64,000 nt of DNA from assembly GCA_002104905.1 (NCBI GenBank), contig MCFE01000359.1, positions 23,470 through 87,469 on the forward strand. The letters are read 5' to 3'. Shown in pieces: positions 52,246 to 62,238 of this stretch. The stretch comes from Basidiobolus meristosporus CBS 931.73. Taxonomy: Eukaryota; Basidiobolomycota; Basidiobolomycetes; Basidiobolales; Basidiobolaceae. The translations under genes and the position numbers were made by a program. Within the stretch, counting starts at the first letter, position 1, and each line of letters starts with the position of its first letter. The notes under the pieces are model-generated. The model saw only the letters and a list, made by a program, of their open reading frames with translations. It made no database searches and had not been told where the DNA came from.

Positions 52246-53465
52246 ACTGCTCCCATACTCTTTAAATTCCCTTTGATTCACTTTTCTTTCATTCTTGGTT
52301 CTGTTCCCTTAGGGTTACAATTCCTCCTCCTAACCCTTATCACCCTAACCATAAATAATTTTACCCTACAATTGGCACATTGGCTGGTCATATAGTGGGC
52401 ATGTCTGAGCCAATATTTGTCTCCCTGCACATTCTGTATGCTCTGTTTAAGTCTTGATGATTATTTATTTAATAAATTGTTACTTTTAATGTATCTCTAA
52501 TAATTAATGGGAATCATCCCAATCTGGCCACAATCCCATATTTTGATAAGCTTCGGGCACCATAAATTGCGCGGCCCTAATATGATAAAAAAACTCATGG
52601 CCAATGCAAATTTTCTGTAACCCGATTGCTTTTACCAAATACAAAGTGTATCCCAAAGTTCAATATATATTATGGCTATAATAGAAACTTTATTTGACAC
52701 CATTGCAACTACTACTTGTGTTCCATGCACACATGTATCCTGCGAGAATTGTAAAAACTTAGCCACGCAGTACAAAAGTGCTTTTATTTTTCATCATGAT
52801 AGTTTTACATGAGTTCCTAACGCACTTTCATAGTGCACGGTAACCATACCCCAACAGGTTTTAAGGATACCCACTTGCTATGTTTGCTTGTGTCTAGCGG
52901 GAGTCATCAATCATCAGCCACGTGGTAATAAAATGCTTTTATTTTTCATCACAATAGTTTTACATGAGTTCTAACGCACTTTTATAGTGCACGGTAACCA
53001 TACCCCCAAAAAGTAGTGTGGATGCTTACTTTAAACGCTTGCTTGTGTATTGTAGGGACTATCAACAAACAGCCACATAGGAATAAAACATCCTAGAAAA
53101 GCATTGCTTTGTTGTTAGCAAGTATTGATGCGCAAATAGTGGTACTAAGTGAATTATTGAGTAACTATATACTCAAGTTGGTTCCAAGATATTCCTAGAC
53201 AATATGCTCAAAATCAATATTAGCATCAATAGCTTGCTCTTTGATCACTAAACCACCGCACCCAATATGCGGTGGCCTTGGTTTTGTCTAGCCGTTGAGG
53301 AATGAAACCAGAGTACAGTCACAAGAGAGGCAAAAGTGAAATGTGATGAAGTAAGTGTATATGAAAGTAATATAAATCTACAGGACAGAACAAAACAACT
53401 AGTAGTCAAACAGCACTCACAGACACTCCACGGAGTAGAGCACCAACACGGACAATAAACAAGCC
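52246..53465. repeat. Intergenic with 155-bp tandem repeat
   Basis: A unit starting AGCCAC recurs at 52761, 52916 and 53071, spacing 155 bp each, two full copies and a partial third. Units share GCTTTTATTTTTCATC and TAGTGCACGGTAACCATACC. A TATAAAT element near 53371 may serve the ORF at 53466. No other gene is seen. Confidence 0.65.
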
Positions 53466-53927
53466 ATGAGGGGAAAGGTTAAGGACCGCTACTTGGGGAT
53501 CAAGACCAAAAGAGGAAGCTGCCTCTACCAGAGCAGTCCTCGCACTCCAAAGGAAGACCAAGAGTCTACTATAGACAAAGATTGCGGCAAGAAAAGCAGT
53601 ACAATTACCAGTTCTGGTAGTGGTACCTTTGGAAGTCCTGAATACCTGGAGAAAAGTCGGAAAAAATTGGCAGATGACTCAGTTGTCCTGAGGAGAAAAC
53701 GAACCAATGCGATTGAGCAGTTCCAAAACAAACTTCAGCTTAGTTCTTCTTTGCCTCATTATAAAGTACTCCAAGTGGCTTATTTGGATTATAAGCGTAT
53801 GAAGGAGAGTCAGGCAGAGACTGATAAATTAAGTGATAGTCAATTGCATCACTTCTTAGATCTGGTAGAGAAACAGTTGCACAGCCAAGAGACGGAACAA
53901 CAATTGATGATTACAGAAACCAAATAA
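53466..53927 (+). CDS. Hypothetical basic protein
   Basis: 153 residues, unrecognised. The N-terminal third is Lys/Arg/Ser-rich, the rest is charged and helical, with a possible coiled coil in the last 60 residues (YKRMKESQAETDKLSD...). TATA-like element ~95 nt upstream; AATAAA downstream at ~53954. It may be the first gene of the subtelomeric segment that also carries the RG-rich ORF and the kelch-SNF2 gene. Confidence 0.45.
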   Translation: MRGKVKDRYLGIKTKRGSCLYQSSPRTPKEDQESTIDKDCGKKSSTITSSGSGTFGSPEYLEKSRKKLADDSVVLRRKRTNAIEQFQNKLQLSSSLPHYKVLQVAYLDYKRMKESQAETDKLSDSQLHHFLDLVEKQLHSQETEQQLMITETK

Positions 53928-54159
53928 TTTTGCCAATGTAGTTTTGCATTTTAATAAAATAAAAGGGTTTTAATAAGAACAGAATAAAGTTAACTTATGT
54001 GTACATCAAATGATTCAATTACTGGCTAGATGGATGTTACGTAGGAGCAAGAAGCTCAGTAACCTCAAAGTAAAGATATGATGAATGGGCCACCGACATC
54101 ATCCAAGAATGAGTATAAAAGTGGAGAAAGTGGACATAATCCTTCATAAAACAAGAAGC

Positions 54160-54945
54160 ATGGAAGCAGGCAGTAGCCGGGTAGATGCTAGGAGTGAAGG
54201 TAGAGAACAAAGAGAGCAAGGAAGGGGACAAGGATGTGGAAGAGGACGCGGAACCGGGCGCGGAAGAGGAAGAGGGCAAGGAGGTGGCCAGATCCAAGAG
54301 GAGCGTGAAGGAGGTGTTGCAGCAAACGTGAATGATGCTGAGCAAGTTGCTGTAGTCACTACCAGGCGGCCGGTCAACCAAGTTTCCCAAGCATTGTCAG
54401 AGGTTTGACAAGAGCTTCCGGAATATAGGACAACATCGCACCATGAGATATTGCGTTGTATGTGCCAGGAGATTAAACAGAGGAGGGGTAATGTTGTAAA
54501 GCTAAATTGGGATATTGCTGGACTTCAAGCCCAGATTGATTTCAGTTTCCACCATTCTACTGAGGCATTAGTGGCACAAATGGTGGAAAAGTTTGCCCGC
54601 ATCAGGGCAAGCAATGAGCAGGGTGCATCTTCAGACCCAGGTGTACTTGCAAGCAACATTATTGGAGGGGATACTACTTCCTCCCTTGAACCTACCACAA
54701 GCCAAGAGACAAGAGCAGAATCCTCCACAACAATGAGAATGGCCCCCACGCAGGTTGATATGGAAGTGTGCAAAGAAGACGTGGAGAAGCAGAGTGGGGA
54801 TACTATAGGCCAACCAGATACTGTAATGGAGGCGGAGAGACCAAGTCATATTGTCATCTTAAAAATACCACAGGTTGATTCATCGCTATCACTTCCCCCA
54901 TCATCACTATCTGTGCCCTCATCACCACCGCCATCCTCTGGCTAA
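54160..54945 (+). pseudogene. RG-rich hypothetical protein interrupted by TGA
   Basis: One continuous frame from the ATG at 54160 (alternative ATG at 54085) to TAA-type stops at 54945, broken once by TGA at 54406-54408. Before the stop: an Arg/Gly-rich tract (GRGRGTGRGRGRGQGGG) typical of RNA-binding tails. After it: a helical segment with QEIKQRRGNVVKLNWDIAGL and a Ser/Pro/Thr tail. No family recognised. It could be a gene with a nonsense mutation or two adjacent short frames; the shared frame favours the former. Confidence 0.45.
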
Positions 54946-55136
54946 CTTGAGTAAATAAAGAATATCCACCATCCCAAATCAATGAATTGACAAGTAATAA
55001 GTTAAACTGATAAGATTGACGATTTACAGACTAATATATGTAAAGTATGTAGTACTTAAGAGCTTTCAAGTTGTGGTGTATTATCAAGTATTCACCGTCA
55101 CATAAATCACACAGCAGTTGTTGTATCCCTATCCCA

Positions 55137-57254
55137 ATGGCATTAGAAGCCAGCAGTTACAAGGAGCATCGGAAAAATTTTGGCGTTTACCTGGCGACGG
55201 TGGCAGGTGTAACAAAACGCAGCTATTGCTTGATGACCATTACCCCGTCTATGAGATACTTGCTATTATATGGAGGGTATTCTGTTGAGCACTTTCAATA
55301 CAGCAAAATATCCTTGCCTTATGATGAGTGTAGAGCTGAAGAAACATCCGGCTGTGGAATACTCTATGAGCCCAGCTCAAAGGTTCAAATGATTTACCTT
55401 GCAGATCTACACGGTGATGAAGACATTGCAGTGACAGTTCTCCCGACTCCAGACAATATATCAACTACAGAGGCAGCCAAAGAGGTGATTTTAATTGGCA
55501 ACAGCTGTGCTAGTGACCACGAGAATCTCTACATATATGGTGGTTTTGAGCTGAGCCGTAGAGAATACTCAGGGCAACATGAAAGTGCCAAAACACGGGG
55601 GAAAAAAGCGATACGAAGCAAGAGTGGGGAGAGTATCAATAGAAGACTGAGCAAGCTGGAGGTAATCACGTACAAAGATGGCAATGGAAGCTCCAGAGTA
55701 TTGGAGACAAGGCCGTTCTTGAATAATCCGGCAAATATACCTTCAGCAAGAGGTTGGGCAGTTCTTACATACGCATTTGATTGCTTATTCTTGCTGGGCG
55801 GCTATCCTACACCATCGGAACCACCTTATACTCAACCAAATGGGTGTTTTTTAAACAAGTTCTACTGTTTAAAATTGCAAACTGGTGATTGGGAAAGACG
55901 ATATGTACACTCAGCAATACAGGAGCTTGGAGAAAACTTTATTGCTGTGGTAAACGAGTATGGCAACCAAATTCAATACATCAATAATGCAAATGTTACA
56001 TTCACCTATGATGTTGATAATCTGATCTGGATTTACCCTCCCGATCCAAGTCAGGAAGAAATGAGTACAAAGCAGCTACTAGGGTGCATTCTTAATGAAT
56101 TGGCAGCAATCTCTCAGCGGCACAAGAGGGAAGGCAAAGGAAGTGCTGAGACTGAAAATATCTTGCGGCATAGTGCCCATGGTCTTACTGTCCCACTTAA
56201 GAACCATCAAGCATTTGGCATACGATGGCTGATGTATACAGAGGCCATCCATAAAGGAGCATTGCTTGCCAATTCCATGGGACTTGGAAAGACATTGCAG
56301 ATATTAAGTCTCATATTGGAGACACCTGAGCAAAGGCCAAATCTTATTGTTGTCACGCTTGGAATACTTCTCAATTGGGTGATGGAGATAAAGACAAAAA
56401 CAAGGATATCCGATGAAGAGCTTCATGTATTTCATGGAGAATTCCAAGCTATCAAGAAGTCAGATATGGAGACTAAGAGGATTGTGCTCACCACCTACCA
56501 CACACTATGTGTTGAAGCAAAGAACCCTGATTTGCCTATATGGAATGTGAAATTTGGCCAAGTAGTGGCCAATGAGGCAGATACAATTAAGAACTACAAA
56601 GGCGGTAGCTTAAACGCAGTGAGTAAAATTGATGGAGAATCCTTGATACTTGTCACTGCCACCCCATTCCAAAATGAGATTATGGATCTTTATTCATATT
56701 TCACATTATTCAATCTATGGGAAGGCATTCCAAAGGATTTCCATCAACTCCTACTTGAGGAGGCCAATGCAAATAGGCTAGTTGAATGGGTTGTTGAAAG
56801 ACTTGGCCCATTAATATTGAGACGCGTTCCAAAGTCGCAAATATTTGGAGAACGCGCAGTATCCATGCCTAGTATTCAAGAGCAGATTGTCTTGTGCCAA
56901 TTCTTGCCGGAGGAGCTGCAGGAGTACAAACAACTGCAGGGAAGTCTTCCAGAGGAAGTTGGTCGGATGGGTGCAAATACCTATTTGCGTCTGTACTCAT
57001 GCCATCCATATATGTATACCTGGAGCAGGAAGAGGAATTGACTGAAAAAAGCGGCTGATGTTAGCATTGTCCAAGATGTTGAGATGAGTGAGGATGATTT
57101 TCTACCTGAGATTGATGAGGATCTTGAGGCGGTTGCGGTTGAGGTTGAGGAGCAGCTTCAAGAGATTAATAGCGAAGAGGTTGACAGCTCATCCAACGTT
57201 CCATCTACTTCTGCACCAACTGCCATACGCACCAAAGACACCCCTACAATTGCC
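55137..57254 (+). pseudogene. Kelch-SNF2 helicase-like gene truncated by the telomeric array
   Basis: Start at ATG 55137. The N-terminal ~310 residues show kelch-like blades (LLLYGGYSVEHF, NLYIYGGFELS, CLFLLGGYPTP), then linker, then a SNF2 ATPase lobe 1: KNHQAFGIRWL, LANSMGLGKTLQIL (Walker A intact), VVANEADTIKN where the DEAH box should be, and LVTATPFQNEI (motif III). A TGA at 57039-57041 ends the frame, yet the same frame reopens as acidic sequence (MSEDDFLPEIDEDLE) up to 57254, where the first SINE begins. Lobe 2 (motifs IV-VI) is absent. Kelch plus SNF2 is an unfamiliar pairing. Confidence 0.7.
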
Positions 57255-57782
57255 CTTAGGGGGAGGAAAGTCACCAAGTGGTGAAATCTTTATTTACTTA
57301 TGACAAGTATTTAAAGAAGCCAAGTTAATCTGAAGTTGTTCCTAGAAAGCTAGGTCTGAGAGATATCTTCCTGGTAAGCCAGGTCTGAGAGTTGAGAAGC
57401 TGAGTGTTACTGTATTTCCTAGTTAGCTAGGTCTGAGAGAGGTTTCCTGGAAAGCCAGGCCTGAGAGGTGAGAATCTGAGTACTTCTAAGGTGAGTTGTA
57501 CTGATTTGCGGTAGCTGAATTGTGGCCCAGATGGCCAGAAGACTGGGGGAACTGAGGTGAATTTCTGGGCAATCACTGGCCAAATTTACTAGGCAAATCT
57601 GACCAATTAGCATTTCAAGGATTTTAGCCAATCAGAGCCTTTACTTTGCCCAATGGTTGATCAAGCCATCTCCCAATGAGCACACATCAATTTATTGATC
57701 AAATTTTGTTGGATCCAGGATTTGAACCCACAACCATGGGTATGGAAGGGTTAGGGATAACCACAAGGCTAAGTGTTCTTGG
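57255..57782 (-). mobile_element. tRNA-derived telomeric SINE, copy B1 (full length)
   Basis: About 528 bp, no ORF, 3' end at the left. On the minus strand the 5' head has a tRNA-like A box (TAGCCTTGTGG, 57761-57771) and B box (GGTTCAAATCC, 57718-57728). The body has four hairpins (57341-57354, 57370-57383, 57418-57431, 57446-57459). The tail has TGGCTTCTTT, AAATAAA and the hairpin TCACC-ACTT-GGTGA (57271-57284), then C-run and telomeric TAA. Both ends abut TTAGGG-like bases. Confidence 0.85.
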
Positions 57783-58751
57783 TTAGGGGAGGGAAAGTCA
57801 CCAAGGTAGGTGAAATCTTTATTTGATTTCAGACAAGTCTAACTACAAATAAAGAAGCCAGCTGGGAATAGAAGATTCCCAAAGTAAACACTAAGTTGAA
57901 TATAAATAAATCTAAGCTAAAGTTAAAGCAGTATCCCAGAGGACACTGGAGTTCAGGTTCATGGGGGAGTGAAGTAGATAAGCTTGAGAGATGTAATAAT
58001 CTTTGAGGAAGTGGGTAACAGCAGGTGAAGGAGAGTTTTTGATAAGTGAAGTGAATCTTGAGAGCAGAGATTCCTCTAATGAGAAGGTCTTGTAAACTGG
58101 AGAATCAGGAAACTCTTTAAAGGCATGGTCAGTAGGTTCCCAGTAAAACTGGTCAGAGACATTTTGAGAGAATTGCTCAGCAATACTTTTGTCAAGTACT
58201 ACCTCCAGAGTGTGATGGTTGATAAATCTCATGTTAACAATCTTGGATAAATTGTAACCTTGTTGCTTGAGATACATCCTATGTTCAGATAGAGGAATAA
58301 ATTCCACATTGGCAAAATAGCAGACAGCCCAGTCAGTGGCAGGAGGCAAATTAGAGGTGGCAGGAAACTTTCTTTTAGTCTTGAGAGGAGCAGCAGGATG
58401 TCTTGAGGAAGCAGGAACAGGCTTTTTGACAGCTTCAGAGTAGGAAGAGTGAGCAGGAGCAGATGGTTCTTGGGGAGTCTTGTTGACAGGAAGAGTTGGC
58501 ACAGGGACAATAGATTCTTGCAGATCAGAGAACGCAGAAAACAGCTTTTGAACTTGTTTCTTGAGTAGAGCATTTTCAGCTTCAACAAGTGCAAGCCTTT
58601 CCTCAAGGAAAGAAATCTGAAGGGAATGGAGTGAAGGCATAAGAAATAAGAGGAAGAGAGTAGTATGGGGTGGGTGGGAGGGAAAATTAGCAGGGAGAAG
58701 AGAAGGAAGGAGAAAAATTCCAGAAGTCAGAATTTATAGATGGATGGACAA
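57783..58751 (-). mobile_element. ORF1-only telomeric retroelement, copy C1
   Basis: About 970 bp with one intact ORF and no RT. Its 3' tail matches the LINE and SINE tails in design: TGGCTTCTTT, AAATAAA, hairpin TCACC-TACCTT-GGTGA (57798-57813), C-run, telomeric TAA. The 5' end (AG-rich leader, 58641-58751) abuts GGGTAGGGTTAGGG. Probably non-autonomous, dependent on the A-type RT. Confidence 0.8.
57912..58640 (-). CDS. Element C ORF1 (Gag-like, coiled coil)
   Basis: 242 residues, uninterrupted. Residues ~8-40 form a leucine-heptad coiled coil (SFLEERLALVEAENALLKKQ). A Pro/Ser/Lys-rich linker (~45-105) follows, then a folded region (WAVCYFANVEFIPLSEH..., LEVVLDKSIAEQF) that also occurs in A1 ORF1. 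No zinc knuckle. LINE ORF1 proteins trimerise through coiled coils and bind RNA; this is the likely role. The intact frame in a degraded neighbourhood suggests recent arrival or selection. Confidence 0.8.
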   Translation of the reverse strand: MPSLHSLQISFLEERLALVEAENALLKKQVQKLFSAFSDLQESIVPVPTLPVNKTPQEPSAPAHSSYSEAVKKPVPASSRHPAAPLKTKRKFPATSNLPPATDWAVCYFANVEFIPLSEHRMYLKQQGYNLSKIVNMRFINHHTLEVVLDKSIAEQFSQNVSDQFYWEPTDHAFKEFPDSPVYKTFSLEESLLSRFTSLIKNSPSPAVTHFLKDYYISQAYLLHSPMNLNSSVLWDTALTLA

Positions 58752-60670
58752 GGGTAGGGTTAGGGGGGGAGACAGTCACCAACAGGTGAAATCTTTATTT
58801 CAGTTGAAACAAAGAAGCCAGCGCTACTGTTGTAGCTTTGATACAAGAGTGTGTAGCTGAGGGGAATTTGTAGGTAAGTTAATAAGAAGTGATGATAGTT
58901 CTTCAGTGCTCAAGACACTGTTCAGTGGGAAGGGGGGGTAGCAAGAGAGGTAAGAATGACTTGTGAACAACATTAATGAGGGGAATGTGATAAGGATTGA
59001 TATTCATCATAAAGGGAGTGTGCTGCTGCAGATATTGCTGCCAAAGGTCTGTCAAGTACTTCAGGTAGGCCAGCTTGGGTTTTTCTGACTGCAGCATATA
59101 GTGAGCAAACTTCTTGACTTCAGGATCTCCAAGTATAGTTCTCCAGCAGGAGTCAGGTGTAGTGTGGAGTATTCTCTTCCAGGCCTTAATCAGTGGGTTG
59201 TTGCAGTTGTGAAGTCTGAGGTATAATCTGGTTCTAAGGTAGAGAAGTCTGATCTTATAGGGCATAAACCCAAAAGCACCAAGAATAGCATGTCTGTAGG
59301 GGCATTCAGGCAAATGAGGCACCAAGGAGGTAATGCACCATACTGCAAACTTGTCAAGCTTAGTGCAGTCTCTAGAAGTAAGAGAGAGAAGTGGTAAGCC
59401 AAATTCCAGGACAGGGAAGACAAACTGCTTGAGTAGAAGGAGGCAGCTGGGAGCTGAAGTTGTAGGAGGAGTAACAGCCAGTAGCTTGTGGAGTGCCTGT
59501 CTTGCCAGGATAATTCTCTTCTTCAGGTGTGCTCCAGAGTCTAGTCCATTGGGAAGGAAAGGAAAGCCAAGATATGTAGCAGAAACCTGAGCAGGTAGAG
59601 TGGAGTTCTCCAAGTTGATGGGAGAGCCCAAAGGCACTGTCTTTGCAATGGAAAGCTGGAGATTATTCTTCTGCAGATACTGGTGGATGGTCTGGGAGTC
59701 TTGTTGCACATTGGAGGAGGATATTCTGATGTCATCAGCAAAGAGAGTAACCAGGCAGTCAGCTGAGAGTCTTGGGAAATCATTCAGGAAGATGGCAAAC
59801 AGTATAGGACCAAGCACAGAGCCTTGAAACCACTCCATTAGGAACTGAGAACACAGCTGATTGCTCACTTGGGTGCAGAATTCTTGCTTGTGGATCCAGA
59901 AACAGAGACCTGACAAGGAGGGTAAGAGAGGTACTGGAGAAGCATTGCAACTTGGACCAAAGCAGATTTCTGTCAACTGAATCAAAGGCCTTAGTAATAT
60001 CAAACAGAACAGAGGGATACTTGCACTGGAGAGAGTGATCTTGGCTAAGTATGACTGCATATTCCAAGGAGAGGCCAGGAACAAAGCCAAACTGTGCAGG
60101 ATGAAACTTGAGGGAGTCAGAGTAGAGCTCCTGAGCAAGCAGAAGCTCAAACACCTTTCTGCAGGTGGGCAGCAGAGATATTGGCCTGTAGGAGCTAGGA
60201 TCCAGGTGCTTTCCTTTACCCTTGTACAGTGGCAGAACATTTGCAAAGGACCATTCCTCAGGAGTAGAAAGCTGGGCTGAGCATTGCTGAAACAGTGGAA
60301 GCAGAAGTGCAGACATGGCCTTGGTACTAGTTTTCAGAAGCTCATAGGAGATTGTGTCCACACCTGGAGCAGTAGAGTTGGGAAGCCTCTTGAGCACATT
60401 ATGGATTCTCCTTTGATCAAGTGCAAGTGGGATGGGCAGAGTCTTGAAGTCAGGATGAAAGCCAGGAGTTGAGTACTGCTTTGTAGAGAAGAAGATGTTA
60501 GCCAGCTGTTCTGTTGAAGGTAACTTCCTGGAAGAGGGCCTCATTGCCCTGTAGAGTCTTGATACTGTTCTTGTTATAGAGTTGGAAGATTGAAGAGGCA
60601 AAGAACTCATAATATGATCCCAGAGCTGAGTATGCAGAGTGTGGTGAATTGCCTTGGAGTGGTGTATTGC
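58752..60670 (-). mobile_element. Telomeric LINE, copy A2 (5'-truncated)
   Basis: About 1.9 kb of RT region and 3' tail. The 3' end (left) follows GGGTTAGGGGGGG; the 5' end breaks off at 60670 and is followed by TTAGGGTTAGGGTTTAGGGG, about three telomere repeats, then SINE B2. Confidence 0.9.
58903..60610 (-). pseudogene. LINE A2 reverse transcriptase (frameshifted)
   Basis: RT and C-terminal domain nearly identical to A3. An extra A near 59826 shifts the frame after the NGVV motif. An extra G near 58936 shifts the last ~25 residues. Frames 60610-59780 and 60246-58903 hold the two parts. Catalytic FADDIRIS is present. The start codon and endonuclease are lost to 5' truncation. Confidence 0.85.
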
Positions 60671-60685
60671 TTAGGGTTAGGGTTT

Positions 60686-61054
60686 AGGGGGGAGGAAAGT
60701 CACCAAGTGGTGAAATCTTTATTTACTTATGACAAGTATCTAAAGAAGCCAAGTTAATCTGAAGTTATTCCTAGAAAGCTAGGTCTGAGAGATATCTTCC
60801 TGGTAAGCCAGGTCTGAGAGTTGAGAAGCTGAGTGGTACTATATTTCCTAGTTAGCTAGGTCTGAGAGAGGTTTCCTGGAAAGCCAGGCCTGAGAAGTGA
60901 GAATCTGAATATATCTGAGCTAAGTTATACTGGTTTGCGGTAGCTGAATTGTGGCCGGAATGGCCAGTAGACTGGGGGAACTGAGAGGAATTTCTGGGCG
61001 ATCACTAGCCAAATTTACTAGGCAAATCTGGCCAATTAGCATTTCAAGGATTTC
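60686..61054 (-). mobile_element. Telomeric SINE, copy B2 (5'-truncated)
   Basis: 3' end preceded by GGTTTAGGGG. Contains the tail hairpin and all four body hairpins but lacks the tRNA-like head. It breaks off at CAAGGATTTC and joins TTAGGGGG of copy B3 with no full telomere repeat between. Confidence 0.85.
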
Positions 61055-61153
61055 TTAGGGGGAGGAAAGTCACCAAGTGGTGAAACCTTTATTTACTTAT
61101 GACAAGTATCTAAAGAAGCCAAGTTAATCTGAAGTTATTCCTAGAAAGCTAGG
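61055..61153 (-). mobile_element. Telomeric SINE, copy B3 (only ~95 nt)
   Basis: Tail module and the first body hairpin only. The 5' break falls in the first CCTAG...CTAGG hairpin and runs into GGGTTAGGG repeats sharing the G's, a microhomology join. Confidence 0.85.
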
Positions 61154-61176
61154 GTTAGGGTTAGGGTTAGGGGGGA
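61152..61176 (+). repeat. Interstitial telomere repeats
   Basis: About three and a half GGGTTA units between SINE copies B3 and B4, same orientation as the terminal telomere. Confidence 0.9.
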
Positions 61177-61695
61177 TGAAAGTCACCAAGTGGTGAAATC
61201 TTTATTTACTTATGACAAGTATCTAAAGAAGCCAAGTTAATCTGAAGTTATTCCTAGAAAGCTAGGTCTGAGAGATATCTTCCTGGTAAGCCAGGTCTGA
61301 GAGTTGAGAAGCTGAGTGGTACTATATTTCCTAGTTAGCTAGGTCTGAGAGAGGTTTCCTGGAAAGCCAGGCCTGAGAAGTGAGAATCTGAATATATCTG
61401 AGCTAAGTTATACTGGTTTGCAGTAGCTGAATTGTGGCCAGAATGGCCAGTAGACTGGGGGAACTGAGATGAATTTCTGGGCGATCACTGGCCAAATTTA
61501 CTAGGCAAATCTGGCCAATTAGCATTTCAAGGATTTCAGCCAATCAGAGCCTTTACTTTGCCCGATGGTTGATCAAGCCATCTCCCAATGAGCACACATC
61601 AATTTTATTAATCAAATTTTGCTGGATCCAGGATTTGAACCCACCACCATGGGTATGGAAGGGTTAGGGATAACCACAAGGCTAAGTGTTCTTGG
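61171..61695 (-). mobile_element. Telomeric SINE, copy B4 (full length)
   Basis: Full 525-bp copy with tRNA-like head, four hairpins and tail. Differs from B1 by scattered substitutions (for example GATGAAAG in the tail). Its left edge shares G's with the interstitial repeats; its head joins GGTTAGGGGG of B5. Confidence 0.87.
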
Positions 61696-62222
61696 TTAGG
61701 GGGAGGAAAGTCACCAAGTGGTGAAATCTTTATTTACTTATGACAAGTATCTAAAGAAGCCAAGTTAATCTGAAGTAATTCCTAGAAAGCTAGGTCTGAG
61801 AGATATCTTCCTGGTAAGCCAGGTCTGAGAGTTGAGAAGCTGAGTGGTACTGTATTTCCTAGTAAGCTAGGTCTGAGAGAGGTTTCCTGGAAAGCCAGGC
61901 CTGAGAATTGAGAATCTGAGTATATCTGAGGTGAAGTGTACTGATTTGCAGTAGCTGATTTGTGGCCGGAATGGCCAGTAGACTGGGGGAACTGAGGGAA
62001 ATATCTGGGCGATCACTGGCCAAATTTACTAGGCAAATCTGACCAATTAGCATTTCAAGGATTTCAGCCAATCAGAGCCTTTACTTTGCCCGATGGTTGA
62101 TCAAGCCATCTCCCAATGAGCACACATCAATTTATTGATCAAATTTTGTTGGATCCAGGATTTGAACCCACAACCATGGGTATGGAAGGGTTAGGGATAA
62201 CCACAAGGCTAAGTGTTCTTGG
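61696..62222 (-). mobile_element. Telomeric SINE, copy B5 (full length)
   Basis: Full copy, closest to B1 in its head (same TTTATTGATC, TTTTGTTGG variants), with A/B-box-like sequences and all body hairpins. Head abuts the 3' end of LINE A3 through GGTTAGGGGGGG. Confidence 0.87.
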
Positions 62223-62238
62223 TTAGGGGGGGAGACAG

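Noticed and set aside
44861-57041. TGA recoded as an amino acid
   Set aside because: In-frame TGAs occur in the ADH remnant, LINE A1, the RG-rich ORF and the kelch-SNF2 gene. But LSM5, CutA, kinesin-13 and others end in TGA exactly where the families end, so the standard code holds.
57718-57771. A functional tRNA gene in the SINE head
   Set aside because: A and B box-like sequences are present, but the acceptor stem does not pair and the anticodon arm is irregular, so it is a tRNA-derived head, not a tRNA gene.
57255-62222. CRISPR-like array
   Set aside because: The repeats are whole SINE/LINE copies of 100-1900 bp with telomere junctions in a eukaryotic chromosome; no repeat-spacer structure.
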